Assembly: GCF_025860405.1 (NCBI RefSeq)
Contig: NZ_CP063785.1
Span: forward strand, 4,340,001-4,404,000
DNA from: Tolypothrix sp. PCC 7712
GTDB taxonomy: Bacteria > Cyanobacteriota > Cyanobacteriia > Cyanobacteriales > Nostocaceae
Direction of reading: 5' to 3'
DNA: 64,000 nt
Position numbers and translations under genes: made by a program. Positions 62,935-64,000 of this stretch are shown one piece after another (position 1 is the first letter of the stretch; every line of letters starts with the position of its first letter). A model generated the notes under the pieces. That model was not told the DNA's origin and ran no database searches. It was given only the letters and a program-made list of their open reading frames with translations.

Positions 62935-64000
62935 TCAAGCCATCTTCCTTACAAGGTAGTCAGCAATGCGTTGATTAATCTCTTGAAATGGCTTCCGTTT
63001 AGGGTTTAGCTCCCGTTTTGCTTTTAAAAAGTCTAAAAAACTAGCATGATAGATGCTGTAGCAGATTTCTCCTTCTAAATATTGCAACTTCAAATACTCA
63101 ACCAACTCATATAAAACTGATTGCACATCATATTCATCCTGTTCGGTAATTGCCGCTATCATTTCACAAGGAATTGGTGTACCAATCTCCACTAAAATAA
63201 ACAGAATAAATACCTTTATTTCTTGGGGTTTTTCATCTATCCCCATGCGCTGCCAATGGACTTGATAATAATCTTGCAGACCAGCGGGTAATTGCTTTAA
63301 ACTCAGGTCATCATAGTCACCTTTAGCAATTCCTGGCAAAACATAGCGCAGATACATGAAATTGTTTTCACTCTTATTTGCTACCTGCTCAACAAAATCG
63401 TCATCAGAAATATTGCGGTTTTGAATCCATTGCTTAATTGCATTTTTATAGTCTGGATCGTCATTTAAAAAGAACCGAATATACTCCTTGATATCTTCAC
63501 GACTCAAGTTAACATACTGACTTCGCCTTAAATCTAGCTCCTCCATCGGGACATCTGGAGCATACAAGTGTTTTGTCTCTATAGTATATGGTCTTCTAGT
63601 CAGCAGAAAATAGACACGTTCTGGTAGCGCCGTTGGTAAATCTAAAAGATTCCCCCCTGGTTTTTGTTCCACTTCATCCAGCGCATCAACTACAATTACC
63701 AGACTTTCACTAACGGTCATTTTTCTGCTAACTTGTTCTAGTAATTCCGCTAAATTAGCATTGTCCACATTTTGCAACTGGTAACGCTTAATTAATTGTT
63801 TGCGAATACTTTCAAGAAATAGAGCCGGTCGATTGCGTCCCTCGGAGCGAATATTAAAATAGCATGGTGATTTATTGTCCCAAACGTATTTAGCCGCGAT
63901 GGCACTTTTCCCCATCCCTGCATCACCCACCACTGTAAAGTAACCACTGCGATTTTTATCACAAAATTGCTTAAATGTGTCAAAAACAAACTGACGACCG
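62935..64000 (-). CDS. STAND-type (NACHT-like) ATPase, 5' end beyond right edge
   Basis: The frame is open from the window edge to the TGA at 62935-62937. It reads GRQFVFDTFKQFCDKNRSGY, then FTVVGDAGMGKSAIAAKYVW with Walker A, Walker B SLVIVVDALDEVE, YFLLTRRPY and a helical domain ending QEINQRIADYLVRKMA. A GTG at 63933 could be mistaken for its start, but coding sequence clearly continues upstream, in step with the paralogue at 58799-59893. The next gene (WD40) begins one base after the stop, in another frame. An N-terminal effector domain may lie outside the window. Confidence 0.88.
   Translation of the reverse strand, partial: GRQFVFDTFKQFCDKNRSGYFTVVGDAGMGKSAIAAKYVWDNKSPCYFNIRSEGRNRPALFLESIRKQLIKRYQLQNVDNANLAELLEQVSRKMTVSESLVIVVDALDEVEQKPGGNLLDLPTALPERVYFLLTRRPYTIETKHLYAPDVPMEELDLRRSQYVNLSREDIKEYIRFFLNDDPDYKNAIKQWIQNRNISDDDFVEQVANKSENNFMYLRYVLPGIAKGDYDDLSLKQLPAGLQDYYQVHWQRMGIDEKPQEIKVFILFILVEIGTPIPCEMIAAITEQDEYDVQSVLYELVEYLKLQYLEGEICYSIYHASFLDFLKAKRELNPKRKPFQEINQRIADYLVRKMA

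Noticed and set aside
63792..63989. 65-codon minus-strand frame at the right edge
   Set aside because: Out of frame with the clear ATPase coding sequence, which continues to the window edge.
1..64000. tRNA and rRNA genes
   Set aside because: None recognised by eye apart from the tRNA-like part of the tmRNA; a tRNAscan run would settle this.

Overview
The window comes from the chromosome of a filamentous, probably heterocyst-forming cyanobacterium of the Nostoc/Anabaena/Calothrix type. The evidence is: a one-piece tmRNA with an ANNIVKFARKEALVAA tag, petB/petD for the cytochrome b6f complex, a cyAbrB regulator, a full hydrogenase-maturation (hyp) set, frequent GCGATCGC (HIP1) octamers, and many short tandem repeats (STRR) of the GTTGACC, GGGCATT and CCCCAAT kinds. 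I could not identify the species.

Layout. 1-11573 (minus): a two-partner secretion (TPS) locus. The TpsB transporter gene comes first, followed by one wrecked and four large TpsA-like haemagglutinin genes; the last runs off the left edge. 12368-12753: tmRNA with promoter and terminator. 13042-23403: a receiver/histidine kinase, then a plus-strand group of an exported CHAT (caspase-like) TPR protein, an exported repeat-bearing DUF928 protein, a CHASE2 hybrid kinase and an overlapping response-regulator kinase. 23526-32417 (minus): NHL-repeat gene, hypF, hypC, hypD, tautomerase, membrane protein, hypE, hypA, hypB. 33073-49232: mixed housekeeping and regulatory genes (TPR, RidA, DUF72, cNMP-binding histidine kinase, MurF, CLC channel, cyAbrB, Rrf2, CbiB/CobD, PyrR, glycosyltransferase, anti-sigma-like kinase) separated by repeat-rich spacers. 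49560-52709: petD, petB, ctpA. 52765-53957: a complete insertion sequence. 54058-58771: MBL-fold protein, site-2 protease, FAD oxidase, and a toxin-antitoxin pair whose toxin is split by a MITE. 58799-64000 (minus): a STAND-type ATPase cluster with a WD40 protein of 15 nearly identical 42-residue repeats; the second ATPase runs off the right edge.

Two themes stand out. First, small palindromic repeats sit in frame inside coding genes (hypF, the IS transposase, the MBL-fold gene). Three copies of one family keep the same core while their outer stem arms change in a compensating way, which points to selection on, or spread of, a folded element, comparable in style to Rickettsia palindromic elements. 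Tandem repeats also supply start or stop codons to some genes (DUF72, ctpA, MBL). Second, a probable surface/signalling module combines secreted haemagglutinins, an exported CHAT protease, DUF928 and CHASE2 signalling, and at the other end a NACHT-like ATPase plus WD40 array shows the marks of rapid repeat turnover known from fungal non-self recognition genes.

All calls rest on reading the sequence and the supplied translations. No database search was possible, so family names are from motif recognition.
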